A stretch of 6,271 bases of DNA from SHLQ01 sp964494395 (GCA_964494395.1 CAZBTI010000172.1:1-6271), one strand, 5' to 3'; shown: positions 1 to 5,388, counted from the first letter of the stretch. Translations and numbers: made by a program. Notes: a model not told the origin generated them from the sequence alone.

Positions 1-147
1 GAGTTCGCCGTGATACAGGTCGGGGGCCAGTGCAACGAAGCCAGCTCCCTCTGTGTCCGTGAAGGGCGAGACGGTCACAGGTTCGCCTGATCTTTGAAGC
101 GAGCCCCCACCACTCATGTTCGATTGATTTCGGTCGGCACCAAGCAT
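1..147 (-). CDS. Dienelactone-hydrolase-like fragment, cut by window edge
   Basis: Read on the minus strand, the frame runs off the left edge of the window and contains GFVALAPDLYHGEL. This matches closely the strand-loop motif of dienelactone hydrolase family alpha/beta hydrolases, which open cyclic lactones or esters in the cytoplasm. In the family this motif follows a first beta strand and a 'QEWWG'-type segment. Here the residues before it (about 35, Gly/Ser-rich, after ATG at 147 or ATG at 117) do not resemble that segment, and I did not find it in the other two minus-strand frames up to position 240. The catalytic nucleophile, Asp and His would lie outside the window. Two ATG starts are possible and neither has a convincing Shine-Dalgarno sequence. 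The frame is open further upstream, back to a TGA near 230. It may be a 5'-damaged gene or an unusual N-terminus. The family call is fairly sure; the start and intactness are not. Confidence 0.45.
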   Translation of the reverse strand, partial: MLGADRNQSNMSGGGSLQRSGEPVTVSPFTDTEGAGFVALAPDLYHGEL

Positions 148-225
148 TGTCAGACCACCCTGCGAACATTGTGAAATCTCGTAACGCACTGGCGTTTCCC
201 ACGTTTCATCATTTGAGAGTTCGAC

Positions 226-627
226 GTGTCAAACGGCGCCTACCCCTGCCCGCTATCAGCTCACAGTGCCTTGCTTCGGCCCGTGGCGATGTGGTTGCTC
301 GATACCTTCGGCGACGGCCCGCCCATGTTGGTTGGGGTCGAGTTCACCAGCCCGAAGGTAAAGTTTCATCCGGTCCGCCTCCAAGCTTCCGATCCGCTCG
401 ACACGATGGCTGGGCTGACCGCCCCCGACTCGTGGGATGTGGTGGGTGTGGTAGTCGAAGCACGGGACGCTCTTGGTCGATCGCACGCAGGTGTCGTTGC
501 GCACTGCGTGGACCGGGAGGGCCGCTCGGCGACCGAACTCGACGAGGCGTGTGGCCGAAGACGGGCACTACGAACCGTTCGCGGAAGACTGCACGACGCA
601 TGCCTAGAGTTGCTATTCGGCTGGTAG
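226..627 (+). CDS. Small uncharacterised actinobacterial protein
   Basis: A 133-residue protein starting at GTG 226, with a weak GAGAG ribosome-binding sequence 7 nt upstream. ATG 289 is an alternative start (residue 22). No signal peptide, membrane segment or catalytic motif is visible. Recognisable blocks are a stretch with DPLDTMAGLTAPDSWDVVGVV (residues 56-76, given in part), then GVVAHCVDREGR (89-100) and a C-terminal RGRLHDACLELLFGW. From memory, short actinobacterial hypothetical proteins share this order: an 'AP..W.avGVV' strand, a 'HLVDR.GR' strand, and a basic C-terminal helix ending in 'DACRRAL'. I cannot name a family. Codons favour G or C at the third position, unlike the very Arg-rich translations of the overlapping frames, which supports this frame as the coding one. 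It lies 85 bp upstream of the amidohydrolase start on the same strand, with an inverted repeat and a promoter-like site between them, so it is probably a separate unit. Confidence 0.6.
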   Translation: MSNGAYPCPLSAHSALLRPVAMWLLDTFGDGPPMLVGVEFTSPKVKFHPVRLQASDPLDTMAGLTAPDSWDVVGVVVEARDALGRSHAGVVAHCVDREGRSATELDEACGRRRALRTVRGRLHDACLELLFGW

Positions 628-641
628 CCAGCACGGTGCGT

Positions 642-665
642 GGAGTTAAGGGTTTAACCAACTCC
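642..665. repeat. Nested inverted repeat upstream of the amidohydrolase
   Basis: GGAGTT at 642-647 is the exact reverse complement of AACTCC at 660-665. Inside it, GTTAA (645-649) pairs exactly with TTAAC (654-658) around GGGT. The two pairings share bases, so only one stem can form fully at a time. No T-run follows. The position, 15 bp after the stop of the preceding gene and about 35 bp upstream of the predicted -10 box, fits an operator or a weak terminator equally well. Confidence 0.35.
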
Positions 666-676
666 TTGCTCTGTCC

Positions 677-705
677 TCACAATCCTCTCCATTGCGATGT
701 ATTAT
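677..705 (+). promoter_or_regulatory. Predicted promoter giving a leaderless mRNA
   Basis: TATTAT at 700-705 matches the -10 consensus at 5 of 6 bases and fits the actinobacterial TANNNT pattern. Seven bases separate it from the GTG at 713, so transcription would start at or next to the first base of that codon. The -35 candidate TCACAA (677-682, spacing 17) is weak. No Shine-Dalgarno sequence precedes GTG 713, which is consistent with leaderless translation, a common mode in actinobacteria. This is inference from sequence spacing only. Confidence 0.45.
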
Positions 706-712
706 TCCGAGC

Positions 713-2401
713 GTGTCAGAGCCGCAGCCTCGCCCGAAACCCGGGCCGCGTCCAAGGTCGACGAACCCGTCGCCTGAGGAACTTAGCGATCAACAACTCG
801 ATCGCCGCAAGCTCCTCTTTGGGCTTTCCTTCGGCGCTGCCGCTGTTGGCGGTCTGAGCATCCTCGAAACGGGTGGAACAGTGCTCGACGTTGCGCAGCG
901 TGTTGGCGACCTTGCGGTCGCCGACGTTGCCGGTGCGTCGACCGAAGTCATTCCGGTCTCCACCGAAGAAGCTCCACCGGTAACCACGAACCCTGTCGTT
1001 GCAGAGTTCGAGGCCCCTGTCCTCGACGGTTCGTTCCGGTTGCAGCCCGGCCAAACGGCTGCGGTTGCGCTCGTAGGTGGACGAATCATCGACCCCGACA
1101 CCGGTTTCGATCGAGTCGGAAACATCGGCCTTCTCGACGGACGTATCGTCGAGATCTCCGAAGACACAATCGATGCCACCGAGACGATCGATGTGACTGG
1201 CCATGTCATCTCACCGGGCTTCATCGACATCTTGAGCTACCAGCCCAACGGTTACGGCGAGTGGTTCAAAATGGCCGACGGCGTCACGTCGAACATCGGC
1301 ATGCACGGTCTCCAGTTCGAGCCGGTCTCCTTTCACGACGAATGGTCGGGCGAAGTGCCGATCCACTTCGGCGGCGCAGCACACAACACCTTCGTGCGCA
1401 CCCAACTCGAAGTGAACCCGTTCGACACCGCCGGAGATGGCCAGGTCGTCAACATCGTCACCGAGATCGAGAACCAGATCCGCAACGGCTACCTCGGTGT
1501 GAGCGTTCACCCCGAGTACGCCCCAGGTGTCAGTCAACTCGAACTCATGGAACTCGGCCGCACGGTCGAGCGGCTCCAAGTGCCAATGTGTGTGCACGCC
1601 CGATTTAGCGACAACATCGCTCCTGGCCTGCAAGCTGAAGCGACTGGCGAATTGGTTCAGGTCGCCCGCGAGACCGGCGCTCACGTGCACATCGAGCACA
1701 TCAACTCGACCGGCGGCACCGGCCGCATGGCCGAAGCATTGGGAGAGATCGAAGATGCCCTCGCTGAGGGCCTCAGCATGTCGGCCTGCATGTACCCGTA
1801 CGAATTCTGGGCAACCACCCTCAAGTCGAACCGTTTCCAAGATTGGCAAGAGAAGTTCGGTCTCGACTACGACCAACTGCAGGTCGCTGGCGAACCCAAC
1901 CGACTCACCGCCGAGACGTTCGAACAGGCCTACGACGAGAACCTTCTTACCGCAGCCTTTGCAATTCCTCCAGGCGACATCGACCTCGGGCTCCAAGCGT
2001 CGTTCATGATCATCGGCTCCGACGCCATCCTCGAACGCCCGCACAACAACCACCCACGTTCGACCGGCTGTTTCGCTCGCACGCTCGGCGTGTACACCCG
2101 TGAACGCGGCATTATCGACCTGCCAACCGCGCTCTCGATGATGACGATCCGTCCTGCCCGCTTGCTCGAACGAAACGCTCCGGCGCTGAGCTCGAAGGGC
2201 CGCATGCAGATCGGCGCCGACGCCGACGTGACGGTGTTCAACCCCGACACGATCATCGATCGTTCAACCATTGCGAATCCGGCACAGGAGTCGTTCGGTG
2301 TCCAGCATGTCTTCGTCGATGGCGTTGCTGTTCGTCGCGATGGCATCAACGATCTCGAGAACCCTCGGCCCGGCCGAGCGCTCCGTTCCGAGATCATCTA
2401 G
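713..2401 (+). CDS. Tat-exported amidohydrolase, D-aminoacylase type, lacking the HxH metal motif
   Basis: A 562-residue protein from GTG 713. An in-frame TTG at 692 would add seven residues but overlaps the promoter. The N-terminus is Pro/Arg-rich, then DRRKLLFG (30-37, twin arginines R31 R32) and a hydrophobic stretch to about residue 50: a Tat signal, predicting folded export or membrane anchoring. A linker follows to about 115. The amidohydrolase fold starts at VALVGGRIIDPDTG (118-131), has the SPGFID strand (167-172), GVTSNIGMHG (190-199), CVHARFS (293-299), HVHIEHI (324-330), IIGSDA (433-438), NNHPRSTGCFARTLG (445-459) and the C-terminal GADADVTVFNPDTI segment (501-514). This order matches N-acyl-D-amino-acid deacylases and related amidohydrolases, which hydrolyse N-acylated D-amino acids. 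The usual GFIDxHxH metal motif reads GFIDILSY: Leu174 and Tyr176 replace both histidines. The cysteine-bearing 'GNCG' position reads GMHG. His295, His329 and Asp437 remain. It could be a one-metal enzyme, a distinct subfamily with another substrate, or a non-catalytic binder. Family assignment is firm; substrate is unknown. Confidence 0.85.
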   Translation: MSEPQPRPKPGPRPRSTNPSPEELSDQQLDRRKLLFGLSFGAAAVGGLSILETGGTVLDVAQRVGDLAVADVAGASTEVIPVSTEEAPPVTTNPVVAEFEAPVLDGSFRLQPGQTAAVALVGGRIIDPDTGFDRVGNIGLLDGRIVEISEDTIDATETIDVTGHVISPGFIDILSYQPNGYGEWFKMADGVTSNIGMHGLQFEPVSFHDEWSGEVPIHFGGAAHNTFVRTQLEVNPFDTAGDGQVVNIVTEIENQIRNGYLGVSVHPEYAPGVSQLELMELGRTVERLQVPMCVHARFSDNIAPGLQAEATGELVQVARETGAHVHIEHINSTGGTGRMAEALGEIEDALAEGLSMSACMYPYEFWATTLKSNRFQDWQEKFGLDYDQLQVAGEPNRLTAETFEQAYDENLLTAAFAIPPGDIDLGLQASFMIIGSDAILERPHNNHPRSTGCFARTLGVYTRERGIIDLPTALSMMTIRPARLLERNAPALSSKGRMQIGADADVTVFNPDTIIDRSTIANPAQESFGVQHVFVDGVAVRRDGINDLENPRPGRALRSEII

Positions 2402-2418
2402 TTACAGTTCTGTCAAGA

Positions 2419-2459
2419 GTCAAAAACCCTCTACTCGACGGTTTTTTGCATTTTTTGAC
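2419..2459 (+). terminator. Probable terminator after the amidohydrolase
   Basis: Starting 18 bp after the stop codon, AAAAACC (2422-2428) pairs with GGTTTTT (2440-2446) around an 11-nt loop. GTCAAAAA (2419-2426) can instead pair with TTTTTGAC (2452-2459). Two T-runs (2442-2447 and 2451-2456) follow or form the right arms. The stem is A/T-rich and weak, but the T-runs on the + strand fit Rho-independent termination. The remaining spacer up to carD (about 95 bp) shows no strong promoter; TTGACC at 2455-2460 resembles a -35 box but has no -10 partner at normal spacing. Confidence 0.5.
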
Positions 2460-2554
2460 CCAAAACTGCAAAGAAACGAGCCTCTGCATTGGCATTTAGA
2501 GGGGTAGCTGGCATCCTTAGCAGTTGTCCGCCCCGCTTCTTGAGGTTGCACTTT

Positions 2555-3031
2555 ATGTTTGATGTCGGTGACCGCGTCGTCTATCCACACCATGGCGCTG
2601 CCATTGTTCGTAAGAAGGAGATGCGCACGGCATTCGGAGAAAAATCCGAGTACCTCGTCCTCGAAATGGCTCATGGTGAGATGACACTCTCGGTTCCGGT
2701 CGACAAGGTTGAAGAGGTCGGCATGCGCTGGCCAATCTCGACCGAAGATGTCGAAGACCTCTTCGAGGTTCTAGAAAAGCGCGGCATCCGCGAACCGCCG
2801 AACTGGAGCCGTCGCTTCAAGAACCACCAAGAGAAGCTCAAGTCGGGCGACGTCTACCAGGTGGCCGAAGTTGTTCGTAACCTCGCACTCCGCGAAGCCG
2901 ACAAGGGCCTCTCCGCAGGCGAGAAGACGCTCTACACCAAGGCCCGCAACGTGCTGGTCAGCGAACTGAGCTTCGCTCTGGAGATTCCTGAAGAGGAAGC
3001 TACCGAACGCGTCGAAGGCGCTCTTCAGTAA
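2555..3031 (+). CDS. carD: CarD-family transcriptional regulator
   Basis: A 158-residue protein that binds the RNA polymerase beta subunit and stabilises the open promoter complex, notably at rRNA and housekeeping promoters. It acts in the cytoplasm and is essential in mycobacteria. The N-terminal RNA polymerase-interaction domain (about 1-55) begins FDVGDRVVYPHHGAAIV, the family hallmark. It continues through EYLVLEMAHGEMTLSVPVD (32-50). The C-terminal helical DNA-binding domain contains PPNWSRRFK (81-89), in which Trp84 corresponds to the tryptophan (W85 in M. tuberculosis CarD) that wedges at the upstream edge of the -10 bubble. Then come KLKSGDVYQVAEVVRNL and KGLSAGEKTLYTKARNVLVSEL. Length and motifs are those of a complete, normal CarD. 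ATG 2555 is chosen because family members start here, and GAGG lies 9 nt upstream; an upstream TTG at 2489 would add unrelated residues. The 3' end overlaps the opposing membrane-protein gene by 32 bp. Confidence 0.95.
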   Translation: MFDVGDRVVYPHHGAAIVRKKEMRTAFGEKSEYLVLEMAHGEMTLSVPVDKVEEVGMRWPISTEDVEDLFEVLEKRGIREPPNWSRRFKNHQEKLKSGDVYQVAEVVRNLALREADKGLSAGEKTLYTKARNVLVSELSFALEIPEEEATERVEGALQ

Positions 3032-3590
3032 CAACACCCTCAGCTGAACGGTCTTCGCGGTATTGACCGCGTTTGTTCATCCATGCAACGACCGCAGTAG
3101 AGAACCACATCGAACCGTAGACGGCGACCGGACCCCAAAAGGTTGTGCTGCCGCTCTCGAGCAATTCGGCGTAGAAGCCGCGACCCACCGCGAGTCCGAG
3201 CAACGCGCTGACGACGACCTGTCGTCGCGCGTCGTACTTCAGGCTGCCGAGTTCGCCAAGAACGAAATCGATCGTCGCCGGTACCGGCAGAATCCACACG
3301 AGCGTGGTGTCCCATGCAGCGGGCCACGGGGACACACCGAGCGGTGCCAGCGCCAGCGTGGCGAAGGCAACGACATAGAACCACATGCAACGCCGACACA
3401 CGTGCTGTCCACGAATCACTGTGCATCGGTCGTAACGGTGCGGCCAATGATGAGTGCGCCACAAGTTTCGATAGGCGACCCGATCGGCGTCGATGACCGC
3501 CTGTTCTGCCCGGCGGCGCTCTGCAACTTCGGCAAACTTCGCGTCCACAGCGGCCATCGAGGCGTCGTCTGGGGTGCGGGGCGAACTCAT
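3000..3590 (-). CDS. DUF2085-like integral membrane protein
   Basis: A 196-residue protein, start ATG at 3590 (a second in-frame ATG is residue 12, at 3557). The first 45 residues are charged and probably a cytoplasmic helix. Then comes HHWPHRYDRC (47-56) and VCRRC (64-68): Cys56 plus a C65xxC68 pair next to histidines, immediately before the first membrane segment. This 'C...CxRC + transmembrane' layout is that of DUF2085 predicted membrane proteins, whose function is unknown; the Cys/His cluster could bind metal or be redox active. Hydrophobic segments lie near 70-87, 93-112, 125-143 and 152-171, giving about four membrane helices, followed by a charged C-terminal tail. The last 32 bp overlap the 3' end of carD on the other strand. 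It is separated from the divergent tRNA-Pro by a short shared promoter region. No Shine-Dalgarno sequence is evident. The coding call is firm, the family name moderate. Confidence 0.7.
   Translation of the reverse strand: MSSPRTPDDASMAAVDAKFAEVAERRRAEQAVIDADRVAYRNLWRTHHWPHRYDRCTVIRGQHVCRRCMWFYVVAFATLALAPLGVSPWPAAWDTTLVWILPVPATIDFVLGELGSLKYDARRQVVVSALLGLAVGRGFYAELLESGSTTFWGPVAVYGSMWFSTAVVAWMNKRGQYREDRSAEGVVTEERLRRVR
3056..3077 (+). terminator. Candidate carD terminator inside the opposing gene
   Basis: CGCGGT (3056-3061) and ACCGCG (3066-3071) form a perfect 6-bp stem with loop ATTG, followed directly by TTTGTT. It begins 25 bp after the carD stop codon. It lies within the coding sequence of the convergent DUF2085-like gene, so the same bases also encode part of that protein's C-terminal region. 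The T-tract is short and interrupted, so strength is uncertain. Confidence 0.45.
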
Positions 3591-3591
3591 A

Positions 3592-3613
3592 TTCGATCAA
3601 TCGGCCGATCGAA
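3592..3613. promoter_or_regulatory. Palindromic candidate operator upstream of the DUF2085-like gene
   Basis: TTCGATC (3592-3598) is the exact reverse complement of GATCGAA (3607-3613). The centre also contains the perfect 10-bp palindrome ATCGGCCGAT (3600-3609). The element lies directly before the minus-strand start codon and downstream of its candidate -10 box, where a bound repressor or an mRNA hairpin could control expression. Confidence 0.35.
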
Positions 3614-3618
3614 CTCAA

Positions 3619-3624
3619 AATATA
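3619..3624 (-). promoter_or_regulatory. Candidate -10 box for the DUF2085-like gene
   Basis: On the minus strand this reads TATATT, 28 bp upstream of the ATG at 3590, in the only A/T-rich patch of the intergenic region. The sequence at -35 spacing (GCCGGT) is poor, so the assignment rests on the -10 match and position alone. Confidence 0.35.
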
Positions 3625-3649
3625 AGTCCCCAAAGCGCTGAACCGGCGC

Positions 3650-3655
3650 TAGAAT
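3650..3655 (+). promoter_or_regulatory. Candidate -10 box for tRNA-Pro
   Basis: TAGAAT, 5 of 6 to the -10 consensus, ends 10 bp before the mature tRNA 5' end. Transcription would begin around 3662, leaving only a few leader bases for RNase P to remove. No good -35 hexamer is seen. Just upstream, AGCGC (3634-3638) and GCGCT (3646-3650) form a small inverted repeat. Confidence 0.4.
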
Positions 3656-3665
3656 TTTGGTTCGC

Positions 3666-3740
3666 CGGGAAGTGGCCTAGTTTGGCTAAGGCGCCTGCTT
3701 TGGGAGCAGGAGATCGAGAGTTCGAATCTCTCCTTCCCGA
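3666..3740 (+). tRNA. tRNA-Pro (anticodon UGG)
   Basis: All four arms fold. The acceptor CGGGAAG (3666-3672) pairs with CTTCCCG (3733-3739). The D stem is GCCT/AGGC, and the anticodon stem CCTGC (3694-3698) pairs with GCAGG (3706-3710). The loop TTTGGGA carries anticodon TGG at 3701-3703, reading CCA and related proline codons. The T stem GAGAG/CTCTC encloses the loop TTCGAAT. The discriminator is A3740. CCA is not encoded and must be added after transcription. The gene stands alone, divergent from the DUF2085-like gene. Confidence 0.97.
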
Positions 3741-3758
3741 CTCACAGCCGCTCGTGTT

Positions 3759-3798
3759 CTGGACCACTGGTCCGGGGCCGGGCGGTTTCGTGCTTTTT
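3759..3798 (+). terminator. Weak candidate terminator after tRNA-Pro
   Basis: CTGGACC (3759-3765) pairs with GGTCCGG (3769-3775) around loop ACT, with one G-T pair, 18 bp after the tRNA. The only T-run (3794-3798) comes about 18 bp after the stem, which is too far for a standard Rho-independent terminator. It may mark the end of the transcript or simply be a G/C-rich hairpin. Confidence 0.3.
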
Positions 3799-3843
3799 CA
3801 ACGCTTCGCGCCCGCGTCGTAGGTCATTTGGGCATATCAACAG

Positions 3844-3872
3844 TCCGTTCGATTCAGAGGAACGAACGCGGA
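3844..3872. repeat. Imperfect inverted repeat in the gene-free stretch
   Basis: TCCGTTCG (3844-3851) pairs with CGAACG-C-GGA (3863-3872), with one unpaired C and an 11-nt spacer. It lies in the roughly 210 bp (3741-3954) between tRNA-Pro and the next gene, where I see no convincing coding frame. The likely contents of that stretch are the hairpins listed here. Confidence 0.3.
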
Positions 3873-3892
3873 AAACCCCAAAATTGAGACCG

Positions 3893-3911
3893 GCGTCACC
3901 TTAGATGACGC
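3893..3911. repeat. Perfect 6-bp inverted repeat, possible operator
   Basis: GCGTCA (3893-3898) and TGACGC (3906-3911) are exact reverse complements separated by seven bases. No T-tract follows, so termination is unlikely. It lies 44 bp upstream of the small gene starting at 3955. Two six-base half-sites 13 bp apart are compatible with a dimeric regulator site, but no regulator gene is adjacent. Confidence 0.3.
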
Positions 3912-3954
3912 AAGTCCTCAAACCCGACTTCCGCCTGCCGACCAAGGCCCTGTG

Positions 3955-4260
3955 ATGTATAGCAATACAACCGAACTCCACCACGATCTCCAGCAACGAA
4001 CCGAGGCCCTCGTCGAAGAAATCGACGGCCCCACGATTGCAAAGGGACTGGTGATCGATCGTCTTCTCGACTTACGCAACATCGGTCGAGGCCGCGACTT
4101 AGGGTTGGAACTGTCAATCGATGACATGCTCGAAAGCGTCCCCGGCGACATCTTGATCAGCTCCGAGTGGTGGATGACCTGCCTGGCCCAGATTGCAGAC
4201 CATGCCGCGTTCCTCGCAGCTGGGTATCCAGCTGTTCTGCCAGAATTGGCCTCTGCGTAG
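3955..4260 (+). CDS. Small acidic protein of unknown function
   Basis: A 101-residue protein from ATG 3955; a GTG immediately upstream (3952) is an alternative. AAGG at 3944-3947 is 7 nt from the ATG and favours that start. I do not recognise the family. The sequence is acidic and mostly helical in character, with no signal peptide or membrane segment. Features are EALVEEIDGPTIAKGLVIDRLLDL (residues 17-40, given in part as EEIDGPTIAKGLVIDRLLDL), RGRDLGLELSIDDMLE (45-60), and a C-terminal part with a Trp pair in SSEWWMTCLAQI (69-80). Third-codon positions favour G/C, as in neighbouring genes, and the opposite-strand frames give Arg/Ser-rich shadows. It ends 37 bp before the methyltransferase start on the same strand with no obvious terminator between, so co-transcription is plausible. 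A small partner or regulator of that enzyme is possible but unproven. Confidence 0.6.
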   Translation: MYSNTTELHHDLQQRTEALVEEIDGPTIAKGLVIDRLLDLRNIGRGRDLGLELSIDDMLESVPGDILISSEWWMTCLAQIADHAAFLAAGYPAVLPELASA

Positions 4261-4276
4261 CAAGACCCCGTAGTTT

Positions 4277-4292
4277 CCCTTCCGAAGGGGGG
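4277..4292 (+). promoter_or_regulatory. Ribosome-binding site inside a small hairpin, before the methyltransferase
   Basis: AAGGGGGG (4285-4292) is the purine-rich ribosome-binding sequence, 5 bp before ATG 4298, and it supports that start. Its left half, AAGGG (4285-4289), can pair with CCCTT (4277-4281) around loop CCG. TTCCC (4275-4279) can instead pair with GGGAA (4290-4294). Either hairpin would partly mask the site. Confidence 0.45.
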
Positions 4293-4297
4293 AACTC

Positions 4298-5356
4298 ATG
4301 GACAAGGAACGGGCGAAAGCCTTTATGTCGACGATGGTCGACACGCTGAACTCGGGCTCGCTCGCGCTCATGATGAGCATTGGTCACCGAACTGGATTGT
4401 TCGACCAGATGGCGGGGATGGGCTACGTCTCGAGCGTTGACCTCGCCGCCGCCGCGTCACTCGATGAGCGACACGTTCGCGAATGGCTCGCCGCGATGGC
4501 CTCAGGTGGCATCGTCGACTACGACCCGGCCTCTGAACGCTTCGAGTTGCCGGTTGAACACCAGCGCCTCGTGACCCGAGAAGGCGGACCACTGAACCTC
4601 GCGTCGAAGATGCAGACCATTGCGCTTCTCGGCTCGGTCGAAGACGACGTGGTCGAATCCTTCGAGACCGGATCTGGGGTCCCCTACTCTCGATACCCAC
4701 GCTTTCAGTCCTGGATGGCCGAAGAGAGCGCTGCACGCTTCGACGCTGCCCTTCTTGACGTGATCATTCCGTCAATACCTGACGCTGTCGATGCACTCAC
4801 CGCTGGCGCCACGTTCGGCGACATTGGATGCGGCAGCGGCCACGCTGTCCTGCTGCTCGCAGAAGCGTTTCCAAACAGCACGTTCGTCGGCATCGACTTC
4901 TCAGACGACGGGCTCGAAGCCGCTCGACTGTCTGCCGAAGCCATCGGTGTCAACAACGTCGAGTTCATCGGCATCGACGCAGCAGCGCTCGACATCGACC
5001 AACGCTTCGATTTCGTCACGACCTTCGATGCAATCCACGATCAGGCTCAGCCCGACGCGGTGCTTTCAAACATTCACCGCTCTCTAAAGCCCGGCGGTCG
5101 CTACCTCTGCGTCGAACCGACCGCACATTCTGCACTCTCGGACAACATGACCGAACCCGTCGCTGCCTACCAGTACACGATGTCGACCATGCATTGCATG
5201 GCGGTTTCCATCGCCGGCGGAGGCGAAGGCCTTGGCACTGCGTGGGGCGCTGATCGCATCCACGCTGCCCTAGATCGAGCCGGTTTCGAGAATTTGGAGA
5301 CCGTGGAGGTCAAACCCGATCGCACAAATTCGTACGTGATCTGCGAAAAACGCTAA
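4298..5356 (+). CDS. Class I SAM-dependent methyltransferase with N-terminal winged helix (Rv2258c-like)
   Basis: A 352-residue cytoplasmic enzyme predicted to transfer a methyl group from S-adenosylmethionine; the substrate is unknown. Residues 5-95 resemble the winged-helix dimerisation domain of small-molecule methyltransferases: GHRTGLFDQMA (29-39), SSVDLAAAASLDERHVREWL (45-64), a 'GGIVDYDPASERFELP' wing (70-85). The Rossmann domain begins near 165. Motif I is FGDIGCGSGH (173-182), and the acidic residue ending strand 2 is Asp200 in FVGIDFSD, expected to bind the SAM ribose. Motif IV is FDFVTTFDAIHD (237-248), with His247 and Asp248. LKPGGRYLCVE (263-273) is the usual strand 5 block. The region 280-320, with Tyr, Met, His and a GGGEGLGTAWG loop, forms the likely substrate lid. 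Length and layout are those of complete proteins like M. tuberculosis Rv2258c, a resemblance recalled from memory. Start ATG 4298 has a good ribosome-binding sequence. It follows a small unknown gene by 37 bp and precedes two tRNA genes. Confidence 0.88.
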   Translation: MDKERAKAFMSTMVDTLNSGSLALMMSIGHRTGLFDQMAGMGYVSSVDLAAAASLDERHVREWLAAMASGGIVDYDPASERFELPVEHQRLVTREGGPLNLASKMQTIALLGSVEDDVVESFETGSGVPYSRYPRFQSWMAEESAARFDAALLDVIIPSIPDAVDALTAGATFGDIGCGSGHAVLLLAEAFPNSTFVGIDFSDDGLEAARLSAEAIGVNNVEFIGIDAAALDIDQRFDFVTTFDAIHDQAQPDAVLSNIHRSLKPGGRYLCVEPTAHSALSDNMTEPVAAYQYTMSTMHCMAVSIAGGGEGLGTAWGADRIHAALDRAGFENLETVEVKPDRTNSYVICEKR

Positions 5357-5369
5357 GGAGAGACGAGAA

Positions 5370-5388
5370 ACACCCCGAGGCTGGGTGT
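5370..5388. terminator. Hairpin after the methyltransferase, possible terminator
   Basis: ACACCC (5370-5375) is the exact reverse complement of GGGTGT (5383-5388), with a 7-nt loop, 14 bp after the stop codon. The nearest T-run (5402-5405) is 14 bp further on, so it is not a textbook terminator. The right arm overlaps the position expected for the -35 box of tRNA-Gln, so an operator role is an alternative. Confidence 0.35.

Noticed and set aside
147..857. Long plus-strand open frame overlapping the 226-627 gene
   Set aside because: The translation is very Arg/Ser-rich with no family resemblance, and it overlaps two better-supported genes; it is a shadow frame.
1211..2053. 280-codon minus-strand open frame opposite the amidohydrolase
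   Set aside because: It is antisense to a gene with clear family motifs, and its His/Val/Asp-rich composition is that of a reverse-complement shadow.
3063..3641. Plus-strand open frame over the DUF2085-like gene and across the promoter region
   Set aside because: It has no membrane or domain pattern and is antisense to a protein with four membrane helices and a Cys motif.
3493..3822. Open frame running through tRNA-Pro
   Set aside because: It spans a well-folded tRNA gene and intergenic hairpins, so it is not coding.
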